The notes beneath the pieces are model-generated. The model made no database searches and had not been told where the DNA came from. It saw only the letters and a list, made by a program, of their open reading frames with translations. This document shows, piece by piece, positions 23,634-34,670 of a DNA stretch of 62,000 nucleotides; the stretch's first letter is position 1, and every line of letters starts with the position of its first letter. Origin of the DNA: Gnetum montanum (lineage: Eukaryota > Streptophyta > Gnetopsida > Gnetales > Gnetaceae). The position numbers were made by a program, and so were the translations under genes. Location: positions 146,128 through 208,127 of the forward strand of contig MNCI01003602.1 of assembly GCA_015680685.1 (NCBI GenBank), given 5' to 3'.

Positions 23634-25370
23634 TGTACTGACCAAAATCATCGGTGTAAGGCTGGAAGGGAAAAACAAACATCAAAAGATCATCGGATAG
23701 GCATAGCTAACCCTACCTTCGCATGAGGGAAAGCTAGAAAAGAAAACGAAGGCAAAGTGCCTTGGATGGTCTACACATAAATCAACCAAGGAATTCCCCA
23801 AACATAAGCTATAGCTTGGGCTGGGGTTATCATAATTGATGTTCGAAATGTAAAATAGTGAGGCATGAAATGCAAATAGAGCATGGATAGAACTATATTG
23901 TAAACAAAGCGTAAGCTGAATTTAAAATAGAATAAATAGAGTAAAAAATATAATGGAAAGAAAAAATGAACTATATTGTATTTCTTAGAATGAATGTGCA
24001 CTGGTCAGAGTGTAGTTGCATGTGTGGATGACAAGTCAAGAGCTAAGCCCTAGGGTGATGTGCTTGCAGGTGCTTGGATGCTAGGAGTCAGGTGTGCCAG
24101 AGCATCAAAAAGTTGCTAGTCAGTGTTTTCCTAGCCATCAACCTTCAAAATTACCAACCCCGTTTATGTGAATGGATGGGATATTTATAAGGTTTGGCTA
24201 GGGTATGGAACTCATAGATGGATCAATGGCTAAGAAACAAGAGGAAAATGGATCATGTGATAGGTGTTAGATGGGCAGTTACGTGTCAATTGGACGTGCA
24301 TAGGCAAGATACGTTCTTGACCGAATGCACTCTATGTTACAACGTGTGTTGGCTTACACAAGCTAGCTTACATCCATGGAAGAAAATACAATTTGAAGTG
24401 TAAGAGCATTGACAAGCTCAAAAATGATGAAAATTTACAATGAAAATGATAATGTACAACCAGAGAAATTAACTCTGGCTCGCTTGAAACTTCTCGATCC
24501 ATGAATTAACTATTGTAGGGTGCTACTGTGAGTGGTTTTGTGGAAGTTTGAGGCATCTTTGTTTCAACAAAGCTTCTAGTGTGAGTTGATTTTTTCTTGG
24601 TGTGTCCTTAGCGTGTGTTTGGTGTGCTTTTGACTAGGTGTGATCAGTACTCACGCTATCCTCACACTGCCAGTGTGGCCTAATGAAAATGACACATTTC
24701 ACACCAAATTTTGATCTTTGAAGCCTATTCTTTAAGTGAAAAAATTATCTGGCTGTGTTTGACCTTGAGAGTGATCTACAAGTCAAAAATTGAGCTTGGA
24801 TGTGCCTTGTTGTAAACCACTTTTGGTAGCTCATGCTGGACTCATGCTGCCAGCGTGAGCTACAAAAACTTGTAATTTTGGATTTGAAATCTAGAATTAT
24901 GAAATTCTAGAGGCTGGGACTTGATGTTGTCAACAATGAACCCTAAGGATGACTTGCATGTTTGAAATCAAACCATTTAGACTTAGTTTTGAGGCTCTCA
25001 GAGTTGGTCATGCTGGACGTCATCTGCACTCATGCTACTAGCATGACCTCAACGTGACCTCAGCGTGACTTGGAAAATTTGTGCAATTTGGCTCGAAATC
25101 TAAACTCCTAAATGCTAATATTTGAAGTGGACAAAAATGACCCTTGAGGAAGGCTTGCACCCTGAAATTGGACCATCTGTACTTGATTTTGAAGTTGTTG
25201 GAGTGGCTCACGCTAAGGGGTAGCTAGCTTGACAAGGTAAGCATGGGCAAGCTAGCTTGACAAGCTAACTGTGAGTTACATGCGTTAGTCAAGTGTTTTC
25301 CTCCAAAAATTTTGAAAGGGCCTGAGTTGTTCTCGTTTCAAATTTTTAGACCAAAATTAGTGGTGTTTCA
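23634..25370 (-). repeat. R6 LTR (subfamily II)
   Basis: Plus strand begins TGTACTGACCAAAATCATCG (compare TGTAGTGACCAAAAACATCA in R8) and ends TGGTGTTTCA, so it has TG...CA ends. Minus-strand TATA box TTATAAATAT at 24181-24190. The part at 24.66-25.27 kb is rich in inverted repeats listed separately. Confidence 0.75.
24660..25050. repeat. LTR palindromes of R6
   Basis: Inverted repeats: 24663-24668/24672-24677 (CACACT/AGTGTG); 24826-24839/24850-24863 (GTAGCTCATGCTGG with CCAGCGTGAGCTAC, 14 bp with one G-T pair); 25006-25014/25040-25048 (GGTCATGCT/AGCATGACC). Equivalent LTR regions of R8 and R9 hold palindromes with other sequences. Confidence 0.7.
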
Positions 25371-25440
25371 TTGGCCCCTCTTTGTTGATGTTTGGAGGAA
25401 TCCACCCAAGAGGCATCGACAAAGAAGTACAAAACACCAT
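25371..25440 (-). promoter_or_regulatory. R6 polypurine tract and PPT hairpin
   Basis: Minus-strand AAAGAGGGGCCAA abuts the LTR. CTTTGTTGATG (25380-25390) can pair with CATCGACAAAG downstream, and the LTR end GGTGTTT with AAACACC near 25431, so the junction of PPT and U3 sits in a two-part stem. Confidence 0.65.
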
Positions 25441-26499
25441 GATCAACCAAGTACCAAGCATTATCCATTAGCCCCTGGCTAGATGTCATCACACCATGTT
25501 CAAAAGTACATGGGATTGGGGAAGTTCAGTTCAAGATGCAAGGGGATTGGTTGTAACTAGAGAAATCAAGAGTTGATCAAGGGTTATAATTGTTGTTGGA
25601 ATTGTGAGATAGGAACACTCTCATGTGAACAAGCCATATTTTTGGTCCTTGTCAGTAGCCAGTGTTTAGCAGATTTGGAACCAAGAAATAGGAGGTGCAT
25701 TCTTTGGAGAAACAAGACTCTTATGGAGTGTTTACGGGAGCCCATTGTAAATAGCCAAAGCCATGTAATGATGTGCAACATATCTTTTGAGACACAAGTG
25801 TAAATTTTTTTCTAAGACAATTGCCTTCCTACCTGGGGCTTATATGAGAAGAGCCAATGATCTTTGGCCTATGATGTCAATGCAGTCATGAAGACCTTTT
25901 CTATGCATTTTTCTCTTTGATCTTTTTGTTCTTTTTTTTTCTTTCTTTCTTTGTTTTTCTTTTCTTTTTTTTTTCCTTTTTGGAAGAGCTTGCTTTTAGT
26001 GATGTACTTGTGCTCATGCACTTGCATTTGTATCATGTGCCATGTACTATGTTTTACATTGCAATTGCTTAGAAAATCATAGTGTAATTGAATAGGATAA
26101 GGGGAACATGATGGGAAATAGGGAATATATCAGGAGTCAGGAATGTACTTATGAATGGATTGATTAACCTAGTTGCATGCATTAGGAGGAATGTGATACC
26201 TTGTTGTCATGATAAAGTGTATCTCTGCACGAACACCTCAAGTATATCATCCTGCAAACACAACTCCAAAAAGACAAGAAAACCACAAATGATTCGGTTA
26301 ACTAAGTACTTTAAACTTGAAAAAAACCAAGGAGATGGAGCCACCATGTGTAATTTTCAAAGTAGTTAGAATCATGAATAGCATCAGCTTCATCAAGGTC
26401 CATGAGACAAATTATGCAGCAAGTTTTTGTGGAACAGGTATAACCAATTGTAGTAACATATCTTTTCAAGTGTTGCCTGGTCATCGATGATGTTGCCAG
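25441..26499 (-). other. R6 3' untranslated region
   Basis: Non-coding. A long T/C-rich tract at about 25915-25978 is a purine (A/G) tract on the element's sense strand; it could be a second polypurine tract or simple low complexity. Confidence 0.45.
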
Positions 26500-26830
26500 T
26501 TTATAGTCTTAGCGGACTGTTGCGGGTTAGTTTCACGTCATAACCCTTTAGATGGAACTAGTTTAGCATCGTAGCGGATGTTGCAGTGCTAGTTTATAGT
26601 CGTAGCAGACTGTGAAGAGGCAAACTAGTTTATAGTCTTAGTAGACTCTACATACTAGTTTTATGTCATGGCGGACAAATGTGGTAGTTTAGTGTCATAC
26701 TGAGCAGAGCTTTGTGGTGTCGATTTACTATCATGACACCAGGACACTCTATGGTGTCATTTTCAAGTCATAGCCCCAGGACCATTCTATGGTATTAGTT
26801 TTAGGTTGTGATGATAGGACTATTACGTAC
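26500..26830 (+). repeat. Hairpin array after R6 integrase
   Basis: Units of 30-50 bp with the frame AGTTTA-x + stem + 6-nt loop + stem. Clear ones: AGTC-TTAGCG-GACT (26505-26518), CATC-GTAGCG-GATG (26567-26580), AGTC-GTAGCA-GACT (26598-26611), AGTC-TTAGTA-GACT (26634-26647), TGTC-ATGGCG-GACA (26664-26677). Units after 26690 are weaker. The array is antisense to the element and starts about 10 bp from the integrase stop. Confidence 0.75.
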
Positions 26831-26840
26831 CTCAAGTTCA

Positions 26841-27085
26841 TCAGACATAGTACCATTTTAGGTATAGGTGATTTGTGGGATTAGCGAAATATTTCCTATC
26901 CATGTTATCAAGTTTGAATGCTCCATTATTGTACATCTTGGTGGCTAAGTAAGGCCCTTCCCAGTTAGCTGAGAATTTCTCTAGATGTTCATGGACGACC
27001 TTAAGGACTAGGTCTCCTTTATTAATTGGGCACTTATGCAGATTGTGTTGGTTTCATCGCCATTGTTGGGACATAGTAATGATGA
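26841..27085 (-). pseudogene. R6 integrase C-terminal domain
   Basis: Minus-strand open stretch KGDLVLKVVHEHLEKF followed by SANWEGPYLATKMY, ending LYLKWYYV and TGA at 26841. The W-x-GPY motif is the GPY/F module of Ty3/gypsy integrase C-termini. It parallels R9 (60968-61168) and R8 (about 44366-44530). Only this tail of the integrase remains. Confidence 0.75.
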
Positions 27086-27510
27086 GGCTAGCCCCAATGG
27101 AGTGGGAGCAGATGATGTGAAGAATTTTGGGGGCTAGCCCCCTCCTAGTAATGATGTGTGAGCTAATTGTTAGTCTAGCTTTGGCTACCAAATGTTTTGG
27201 ATTTTTGATGTCTAATGGAAATGTATGAGGATAGATGTAATGCTATGGATTTAATCATGACATAATGTGTTGGCATTCTATTGCCATTTTGGCATTCTAT
27301 TGCCATGTTGATGTTCAATATTATATATATTATGAACATATGCATGTAGCTAAATGTAAAATGAGATTCCAAAATGTAGAAAAAAATGTAAGGCAAATAT
27401 TTGTAAAAAGAAAAGAAACTAGAATGCATGAATTGAAATTGCAACTTGTAACATGTAAATGAAAATTTGACATAACGTAATGAAAGTCTGTAAACTTGCA
27501 ACATACTAAG
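27086..27510. other. Junction between R6 and R5
   Basis: GGCTAGCCCC (about 27093) and GGGGCTAGCC (about 27130) are complementary 10-bp arms with about 30 nt between. From 27360 the sequence is rich in atgtaaaatga/gtaaatgaaa words, like the 24-bp repeats beside the R9 array at 52.1 kb, so it is probably R5 sequence again. No gene. Confidence 0.4.
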
Positions 27511-27514
27511 CTCT

Positions 27515-27770
27515 AGTTTAAGGCCATTTCAGGCCGTGCACATCAATTTAGAGTTATGGTGGACCGTTGCATCTGTGTTGAAAAATAGAAAGATGGATTA
27601 CTAGTTTTAGGCCATAGTGGGTCGAAAGCGATAACAGTTTAAGGAAACTTAAAAAGAACTGACCATTTCTGACTATGGCTATTTTAACATCATTGCAGAT
27701 GTTCGCTGGTAGTTTAACGTCATACCGGATGGTTGGTAGTTTAATGTCATTCTGGACGCTTAGTAGTTTG
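27515..27770 (+). repeat. Hairpin array after R5 protease
   Basis: About seven units, best ones GGCC-ATTTCA-GGCC (27522-27535) and ACATC-ATTGCA-GATGT (27687-27702), each preceded by AGTTTA or TTTTA. Later units (acgtc..ggatg, tgtc..gacg) pair with wobbles. Antisense to R5 and about 275 bp beyond its protease, as in R9. Confidence 0.7.
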
Positions 27771-28044
27771 CTCTAGTTATTGAATTATTTTTTCATTTTT
27801 CGTAGTTTGATGTGAGGGGTAGGACATGTAGGTACGATCTTATACTCCCTTTCCCCTTCACTGGAGATGTCAAAGTGTAATTCTGACCAAGAAACATTAG
27901 TGGGAATGGCTCCTATGTCTGTGTTGTCTGATGCTTCCTCATTTTTAGTAGGATCATGAGTTAAAGGCTAGTTCATATCTTGAAGTATGCTCATGGTTCC
28001 TTGTTTAGGCTGAGAGAACTCAACCTCTAACCCTTGGTCTATTC

Positions 28045-28875
28045 TTAAGTGTGAGGAAGTAAGTGATATTGTCGTATCCCCATGTATGATGATTTTACCG
28101 CCTTCGTAAGGTAGGTGGATACAGCTCTTAGTTGAGCTAGCCAAGGACGTCCTAGAATCAGATTGAACCTTGGAATTTCATCAACCACTATGAATTCAGC
28201 CGATGTGGGGAACTGGTCCCCTGCTATGAAATCCAAGGTAACCATGCCTTTTACCATGACACGAGAAATATTAAAGGATTTTAAGAAAGAAGATTTTGTG
28301 GGCTGTATTTTCTCTGTAAGCCCTAGTTTTTCGATGACAGGAAAGGTTATTATGTTTGTTGCTGCACTGTCATCAACATGCACCCTACGTATCTTGAAAT
28401 GGTTAACTTGTATTGTTATGAACATAGGGGATGTAGTAACCTCTCCCATTTTTTCATCTTGCTTAATGTCATTAGCATGAAAATATAGGGATGTGGGCCT
28501 TGATTCTTGAGGTTTTGGGGATAGTACTACATAAATGGATGGCTCATCTATGGGAAGGTCCTCACTAATAGGAATGGAAGTCAACATACACACAAGAGCT
28601 TCCCAATGTACCTGTGAAGTCATTACTAGATCATACAGGCTTAAGGAAGTATTCTTTTGTTTCAAAGCCTGCATGAATTGGGTCAATGCACTTGCTAGAT
28701 CCTTACCATTTTGGGCACTCTTGTTTGTGGAGACTTGGTCCATTTGACCCAACATTCGTATCTCTCGTGGAGGGATTTTTGCATTGGTAATTGGGGATGT
28801 TGAGTTTGGGACCCTGTGAGTGCTGGTATTCTTGCCTTGATGACTTGTGCTAGGCTCTCCAGTGGATGGAACCAT
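28045..28875 (-). pseudogene. R5 aspartic protease domain of Gag-Pro
   Basis: Open for 276 residues in the same frame as gag. It starts in a linker (ALTQFMQALKQKNTSLSLYD, VHWEALVCMLTSIP) and then enters the protease: VHVDDSAATNIITFPVIEKL is the active-site loop (Asp-Ser-Ala instead of Asp-Ser/Thr-Gly) and FNLILGRPWLAQLRAV is the family's C-terminal signature. R9 has the matching domain at 51103-51882 with VDDGATTNVI. The whole 30666-28045 region stays in one frame and is interrupted only by stop codons. Confidence 0.8.
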
Positions 28876-30700
28876 AGGAACAACATTTAGCGGTATGGGC
28901 TTCGGTGGTCCTAGTTTGTGCTCATGATGTTCCTTTTTGAGGTGCTCTCTTGTGAGCCTGTCAACAAGGTGCTCTTGTAAGGGTCGTGGGGAAACTATAG
29001 TGGGTTGTAAATCAGGGTGTTTTGGTATCTCGATTACAAAGGGAGTGGGCTAGGTTTCTAATGGTGTGGTTGCCGCTCTAATGGAAGGAGGTACGTGAAT
29101 GAAAAATAGTTTTTGTGGTGTGGGGAATGTGTGTATGACAAAAGGAGTTTGAGGAGATGTTAAGGTAGGTGTATTTTCTGAAGGCCTATGAATCACAAAA
29201 GGCTTTCACGGGACATCTTGTCCATTCTCCACATGGATAGTGTTAATCACATATGATGCATCATTAGTATTAAGAGGATCTTTGTAGACTCCCATGGGTT
29301 GGTTTTGGGGCCTTACAGGGTTTGCCTCATCAAATAATATTTCACCCCTATCAATCATGTGTTGTATATCCTTTTTTAAGGTGAAGCAGTAGTCAATTCC
29401 ATGCCCACACTGTTGGTGATATTTGAAAAACTTGTCCAATCTAAAGCCTCTTAGAATGGGGGGATCATTAGCTATTGCTAAAGCTGGGTTCTTAGCCAAC
29501 TCACAGAATCGATCATGTTTTTGAGACATCACAGGGGACATTTGTTTATGTTTGATTAACTTGGCCTTTAGAAGTTGATCTAACAATTGTGAAGGCTTCA
29601 TAGGCAAGGATGTATATTGGATGGTATCCTTTGATTCAAATGAATGAGTGTGACCCATGTTGGTGTTTTTATTTGAGGAAGACTTGGGTGTAGGCATAGG
29701 TGTGGTTCTTTCATAGCTGGTTGGAATAGTGGGTTGTTTTCCTTTCTGTCTTGGATTGTTAGGTTGGGCTATCTCTGCCACCGCCACTACCATCATTTTG
29801 GATTTATCCTTATCTATCCTCGTATGTTGGCTTCTAAAGGTTAAGTAAGCTGGGTCATTACTTGTTTGTGCCGCCTCTTCTATGTTCTTAATTTGCATAA
29901 ATGCTTGGCTTAAAGTACGGGTACTCAAATAATAAAGTTTTAATTTAATAAAGTCAGTCACGGCTACCTTAAGGATGGTAAGAAGATATGTTTCAGGGAT
30001 GGGCTCGTGAAGTTCATTCAGGGCTATACTCCATCTTTGGATAAATTTTTGTACTGGCTCCAATGGTGCCTATTTGATCTAAATCAAGCTATCCAGTGTG
30101 GCTACAAGCTTTAGATTATATTTAAAATAGGTAACAAATTGATGTAACAAATATCCTAGAGAGGATATGAAGTTACGCAGTAAAGCTCGGTACCAATCTA
30201 AGGCTTTTCCCATTAAGGGAATAGAAAATACACACAGAATTACATGAGGCTAGGCCTGAAGTAATAAACATTCTAGTCAAAATGTTACTAGATGGGCTTT
30301 TGGATCCCCCTCTCCATTATACTTGGTTAGCTAGGGTAATGAGATTCCCTTTGGTAAGGTTAATGGTAGAACTGAAGGGTTGATTGGATCATCTTGGTAG
30401 AAGTCCAGTACCTTGACTTCCTCAGTGTTTATAGTTTTAAGGTGCTTTACCTCCTCAGTTAACAAGTGCATCATTTTCTTTGTGTCTGCCCACTCTTGGG
30501 CGGTGGGTAGACTGGTGGGTTGGGTGGATTGTGATTGATAGTAATTCGATTGTTGCATTGTTTGTGGAAAGAGAGACTGTTGGATTGTCAGTTGTTGTGG
30601 TGGAGCAACATTCAAAGATGGGATTTCAGGGTGTGGAGCAACAATGAACTTTGGATGCACACCCAAAACATAATTTTTTGAAATTTGAAATGTAGGTTTT
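28876..30700 (-). pseudogene. R5 Gag (Tat-lineage)
   Basis: Minus strand, one frame. The N-terminus is Pro/Gln-rich (30666-30500), followed by MMHLLTEEVKHLKTI, DFYQDDPINPSVLPLTLP, KYNGEGDPKAHLVTF and PLMGKALDWYRALLR (capsid core), VQKFIQRWSIALNELHEP (30060), LYYLSTRTLSQAF, a Lys/Pro-rich linker, and the His/Cys knuckle KYHQQCGHGIDYCFTLKKD near 29400. It ends in about five PFVI-x-x-P repeats (29200-29000). Stops at 30310, 30250 and 30230 correspond to His, Arg and Trp codons in R9 or to near-cognate codons. Gag packages the element's RNA. Non-functional. Confidence 0.82.
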
Positions 30701-31314
30701 GTTGTATTTTAAAAAGTGCTACACTTAATGGAAAAATCAATAGATGGATAAACTTGTTGTAGTTTATACACTAGGCTTTGAAAAGTATAGTAGTTGTGAA
30801 AATTTAAATATGCAAAACTAGCTACTAGTAATATACTAGGTTTTAAAAACATACACTGATATTTTCCTTAAAATATGTTGGGTTTTCTCCTATGAGAAAA
30901 ATACATTAAGTGTAGGCCAAAAATTTACTAGTCTTGTATGCAAAGCCCAATAGAAAAAATTTCAAAAACTACAAGTGGATGATGGTGCAAAAAATACCCT
31001 AGCCTCTAGGAAAATCCAAAGGTAGATTTTAGTATTAAAAAAATGCAAGTTTTCTTGACAAATACATTGGGCCTTAGAAAGTCTAACAATTGCTATGAAA
31101 ATTGTAGGCCACTCAAACTATCTGCAAAAAATATGCTAGCTATAAATTGTAGGGGAATAGATGGCAGCATTGGTTTTGGGCATAATTTCAAAGTAAAATT
31201 CAAATATTTTTTGGTAAATTTAAGTAAATAAAAATTGAAATTGATGCACAAAACAAGGGAGAGTGGGATTGGGCGAAGAACTTGAACAAAGGCCCTCCTT
31301 ATAGCATTGGAAAC
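30701..31314 (-). other. R5 leader and degraded primer-binding site
   Basis: Non-coding leader similar to that of R2. Minus-strand CAATGCTATAAGGAGGGCC at 31291-31309 is the PBS position, 5 nt (GTTTC) from the LTR. Relative to TGGCGCTAGAAGGAGG of R9 the changes are mainly transitions. Confidence 0.5.
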
Positions 31315-32601
31315 TATTGCACCAGAAACATTCATTACTAGAAGATCGAAGATTCTTGGTGAAATAGTTTAACCTTGGATCCCACAGGCCTTGGAAAAGG
31401 GATTTGAAGCATCCTAGATGATTTTGCTAATCACCTAGGAACTTAAAATTTGTAAATGATGTAAATAAATTTAATGAAAATACAGATCTAATGCCAAAGA
31501 AAACAGAAAAATAAACTTGAAATGCACAAATGAATTGAAATGTTTTATTAAAATAATAAAGTGTTGTAGGAAAAGGTTTAAATGAGTACAAGTTTATGTA
31601 CCTATAATCTACAAAGAGCTACACAAAAGATGCTTTAAGCCCAATGAAACTAGTAGAGTGTTTCCTGTAGTCAACTTCATAATCTAAGTGCTTCAAACTT
31701 GTGCTCCAAAAGCTCTTTACTCTTTCTCTAGTATTGGATCTTCTCTTTCATTGGTAGAATGGTTGCTAGACTTTTGATTGATCTATAATGCTCTAACAGT
31801 CTCTTTGCTCAACCAAATGTAAATTTGCCAAAAAGTCTCAATAATGGCTACAAACTTATGGTGGTATGCACTATGCTGAAGTTTTCAATGTTCAACTTAA
31901 TGAAAAATGCCAAGAAGTCATTTAAGTATAGCGTTCCTTCATCTATATAGGTTATCAATGGCCTTATTTATTGCTATAAAATTCTATCATGATTGCTTAT
32001 AGATTTTTCTAAGGTTGAAGGTGTTTGTAGGTCTTCTATCCCTATCATATTTATTTGATTAGGCAAGTTTAGATGGTTTCTACACTAACTCCATCACAAA
32101 ATATGCTAGCCAACATATCTTGTATTGATACCAGCATTTTTTTTCTAATTCCCAAAATTGTATGCATTTGTACATTGGCTACAAGTGTCTTTAGTACAAA
32201 AATCAAAGCCCAAAAATTTATATGCTGACTAGAGATGGTTCTGGTGTATAAATTACTATGGCCATCATAAAAACATTGAAAAGTCAAAATTTGGTGGTTT
32301 TGAAGGCATTTTTAACCTTTGCAAGCCTAGGTACCTGCATAATACAACTTTTCTCACCTAGAAAATGAGGAAATCACAGCTTATGAAGCATTTTTTATCC
32401 TAGATAATGTGTGTGAAATTGTAGCTTATGAACTAAAAACCTTACATTTTACATTAAAGATTCTATCTGCAATTCTAATGATGAAGGTCACATGCTAGGT
32501 GCTAGAAAAAATAATGCAACTATATCTACCATTATTTTTTCACCAAGTTACAAATGATTTTGGTCATGGGGTGTAACATGAATTTTCTTTGTGGTGTTTT
32601 A
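31315..32601 (-). repeat. R5 5' LTR (subfamily I)
   Basis: Plus strand begins TATTGCACCAG and ends GTGGTGTTTTA; partner of 17756-18980 (1287 against 1225 bp). A TATA-like CTATATAG lies at 31943-31950 (minus). One ~190-bp repeat head at 32095-32140. Confidence 0.82.
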
Positions 32602-32606
32602 GGTAG
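32602..32606. repeat. Target-site duplication of R5, right copy (GGTAG)
   Basis: Identical to 17751-17755. The base after it resumes R4 reverse transcriptase. Confidence 0.8.
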
Positions 32607-33660
32607 ATAATTAAGAGTCTATATAGACTAGAGGTTGTTAAACATGGTAATTTTCAAAGATCATTTTTTATTTTCATTTATGGAACAAGTGCTAGATACT
32701 ATTACAATGCATTATAACTACAATTTTCTGGATGCTTATAATGGCTATAATCAAATCTAGATCGTACTAGAGGATTAGGAAAAAACAACCTTCACAAGTT
32801 CCTAAGGTAATTTTTCATTAAAAATATTCTCTTTGGTCTTTGTAATGCCCCTGCTACTTTTTAGTGTCCAGTGCTCAACATTTTTTAGCCTCAAATTGGT
32901 AATGGTATGGAGGTCTTCATGGATGACTTCTTCACCTATGGCACCAACTTTGAGTAAGACTTGGATCATCTAGAGCAAGTGTTGTCTTAAGACAAACTTA
33001 AGGCTCAATAAAAGAATGTCATTTGATGGTCCAAGAAGGCATTATCTTAGGTCACAACATTTTAGCGAAATAGCTTGAGGTGAACTCGAGGAAAGTACAT
33101 GTCCTTGGGCACATTGGTTACTATCAATGCTTTATCGAGAACTTCTCCAAAATTTCCAAACCATTTGTAGAGCTAACAAAGAAGGATGCACCTTTTGAAT
33201 GGACCAAGGAATGTAAGTAAGCATTCTAGCAACTCAAACAAAATCTTGTAGAAACATCAATTTTACATGCTCCAAATTGGTCTAGACTATTCCATATCAT
33301 GATAGATGCATCTAATTATGAATTGGAGGTAGTTCTTACACAATTAGAAGATTAGAAACATTCATATCATGTCCATTATGCAAGTAGAAACATTGTGAGA
33401 ACACAATTGAGTTATACCACCACTAAGAAGGAGCTCATGGTGTTGGTATAATCCTTGGAAAAATTATGGCACTATGTGCTTGGATACAAATTTTTTGTGC
33501 ACATAGATCACAATGCTATCTATTTCTTGATGAATAAGATAGTGTAAGCCCCTTTATCATAAGGTGGCTAGTGATTTTGCAAGAGTTTGATCTTATGATG
33601 CTGGACAGGAAAGGAGCCATAAATGTGATTGCTAATCACTTATCTTACTTATGATGGGAT
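32607..33660 (+). pseudogene. R4 reverse transcriptase (palm/thumb) and RNase H
   Basis: Continues the RT broken at 17755. RVYID near 32620 is the conserved V-x-I-D block, followed by FKDHFLFSFMEQVLD and FLDAYNGYNQI (first catalytic Asp), EKTTFTSS, VFMDDF near 32920 (the x-DD box, intact), then the thumb (HIGYYQCFIENFSKISKPF near 33105). RNase H follows with MIDASNYELEVVLTQ, HYASRNI, LSYTTTKKELMVLV (active-site Glu) and VHIDHNAIYFLMNK. The connection DRKGAINVIANHLSYL near 33610 fits Athila-type pol. Several frame changes and stops; dead. Confidence 0.78.
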
Positions 33661-34670
33661 GGTAATGAGGATGAAGAATCCTTATCCAATCGATTTCTAG
33701 ATGAGCTTCTCTTTACCAAATCCATTTAAGTTCAAGGACTTAAGGATGAAAATTGATATAATGAATTCCTCTCCTATCTTCTCCCCCAGGAGACTCCACA
33801 AGAATGGAAAACAAGAAGAAACAATAGTTTCTTCACCAATTCAAGTACTATATGGAGATCCAAGAGAACATTTATTAGGAATTTGTAGATGGCTTGGTAT
33901 GATAATGCATGCCTAAAGATGATCAACTAAAGATCCTCCAAGATTCTCATGAAGATCCTTGTAGAGGACATTATGTAGGAAGGAGGAAAGCTATGAAGAT
34001 CCTCATGGTGGGATACTTTTTGTCAATGATCTTCAAGGATGCTCATCATTTTTTCTATTCATGTGATCTCTACAAAAGAGATAAAGAAATAACAGTTTGA
34101 ATGAAAGGACCTTAGTAGTGGATCATATCAATGGAGCTAATTAACCTTTGGGGCATTGACTTTATGGGATCCATTACTCCCATGTTGAATGGGAAGGCTT
34201 ACATCATCATCCCTATTGACTACTACATGAGGTTGGCTAAAGTTGTAGTCATTGCTAGCTGTTCATCTTTCACTATAGTACAATTTATTTATCAAAATGT
34301 GGTAAATAGGTTTAATTTTCTAAGGGTACTTATTTTAGAAAATGAAACTTATTTCACTAGATCTAATTTTTATAATCTAATGTAATTCTTGGGGATACAA
34401 CATAAACTGACAATCCCCTATCACCCCCAAGCTAATGGACATGTTACGATTACTGATAAGGAGATCACTAGGATCGTAACATGAACCATTACTTAATATA
34501 GAAAGAATTGGAGTACAAAACTTAATGATGCCCTTTGGGCTTATGAATTAACTTGGAGAATTCCTATAGGTTACTCTCATTATGAGTTGTTGTATGAGAA
34601 ACTACCAACACTTCTAATCCAATTTACTCTATACACTCTCAACCACTTAAGAGCTTGACCTTGATGTCAC
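33661..34670 (+). pseudogene. R4 integrase
   Basis: Zinc-binding HHCC module at 33935-34075 (HEDPCRGHYVGRRKAMKIL ... HHFFYSCDLYKR). The catalytic core begins with NLWGIDFMGSITP (first Asp, near 34150) and PIDYYMRLAKVV. The second catalytic position reads LENETYF where SDGGSHF would be usual, so the second Asp is lost. LTIPYHPQANGH near 34410 and ITDKEITRIV give the Glu region. A DALWAYELTWRIPIGYSHYELLYEK block near 34530 closes the core. Splices target DNA in the family; here broken by frameshifts near 34390. Confidence 0.75.

Larger units (their letters stand above)
23634..27085 (-). mobile_element. R6: 3' end of a second Tat-like element inside R5
   Basis: In minus orientation: integrase C-terminus (27085-26841), hairpin array (26830-26500), 3' untranslated region, polypurine tract (25383-25371) and a full LTR (25370-23634). 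The LTR is of subfamily II (like R8 and R9), whereas R5 is subfamily I, so this is a different element. No 5' LTR, gag or main pol of R6 is present. Either it was truncated after insertion in R5, or unequal recombination removed R5 pol and the R6 5' part together. Confidence 0.65.
17756..32601 (-). mobile_element. R5: Tat-like LTR retrotransposon nested in R4
   Basis: LTRs at 17756-18980 and 31315-32601 are flanked by GGTAG on both sides. In minus orientation the order is 5' LTR, degraded PBS, leader, gag (30.7-28.9 kb), protease (28.9-28.0 kb), a hairpin array (27.77-27.5 kb), a region containing the R6 insertion/fragment, a second hairpin patch (23.15-23.3 kb), a ~190-bp tandem array (22.87-21.1 kb), PPT and 3' LTR. 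Its own RT, RNase H and integrase are absent; only the R6 integrase tail lies within. The LTR ends are TA...TA instead of TG...CA, consistent with deamination. Confidence 0.82.
15645..34670 (+). mobile_element. R4: Athila-like retrotransposon split by R5
   Basis: Plus-strand polyprotein remnants run gag C-terminus (15645-16500), protease (16640-16960), RT N-terminus (17393-17755), then 14.8 kb of R5, then RT continuation (32607-33130), RNase H (33130-33650) and integrase (33900-34660). The two halves are joined by an exact 5-bp duplication (GGTAG) around R5 and by recovery of RT homology right after it. No LTR of R4 was recognised: the 5' part is truncated near 15645 and the 3' end fades after 34.7 kb. 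Confidence 0.8.

Noticed and set aside
17756-25370. Treating R5 and R6 as one element with two 3' LTRs
   Set aside because: The LTRs belong to different subfamilies (starts TATTGCAC against TGTACTGACC), and the R5 target duplication fits only the outer pair.
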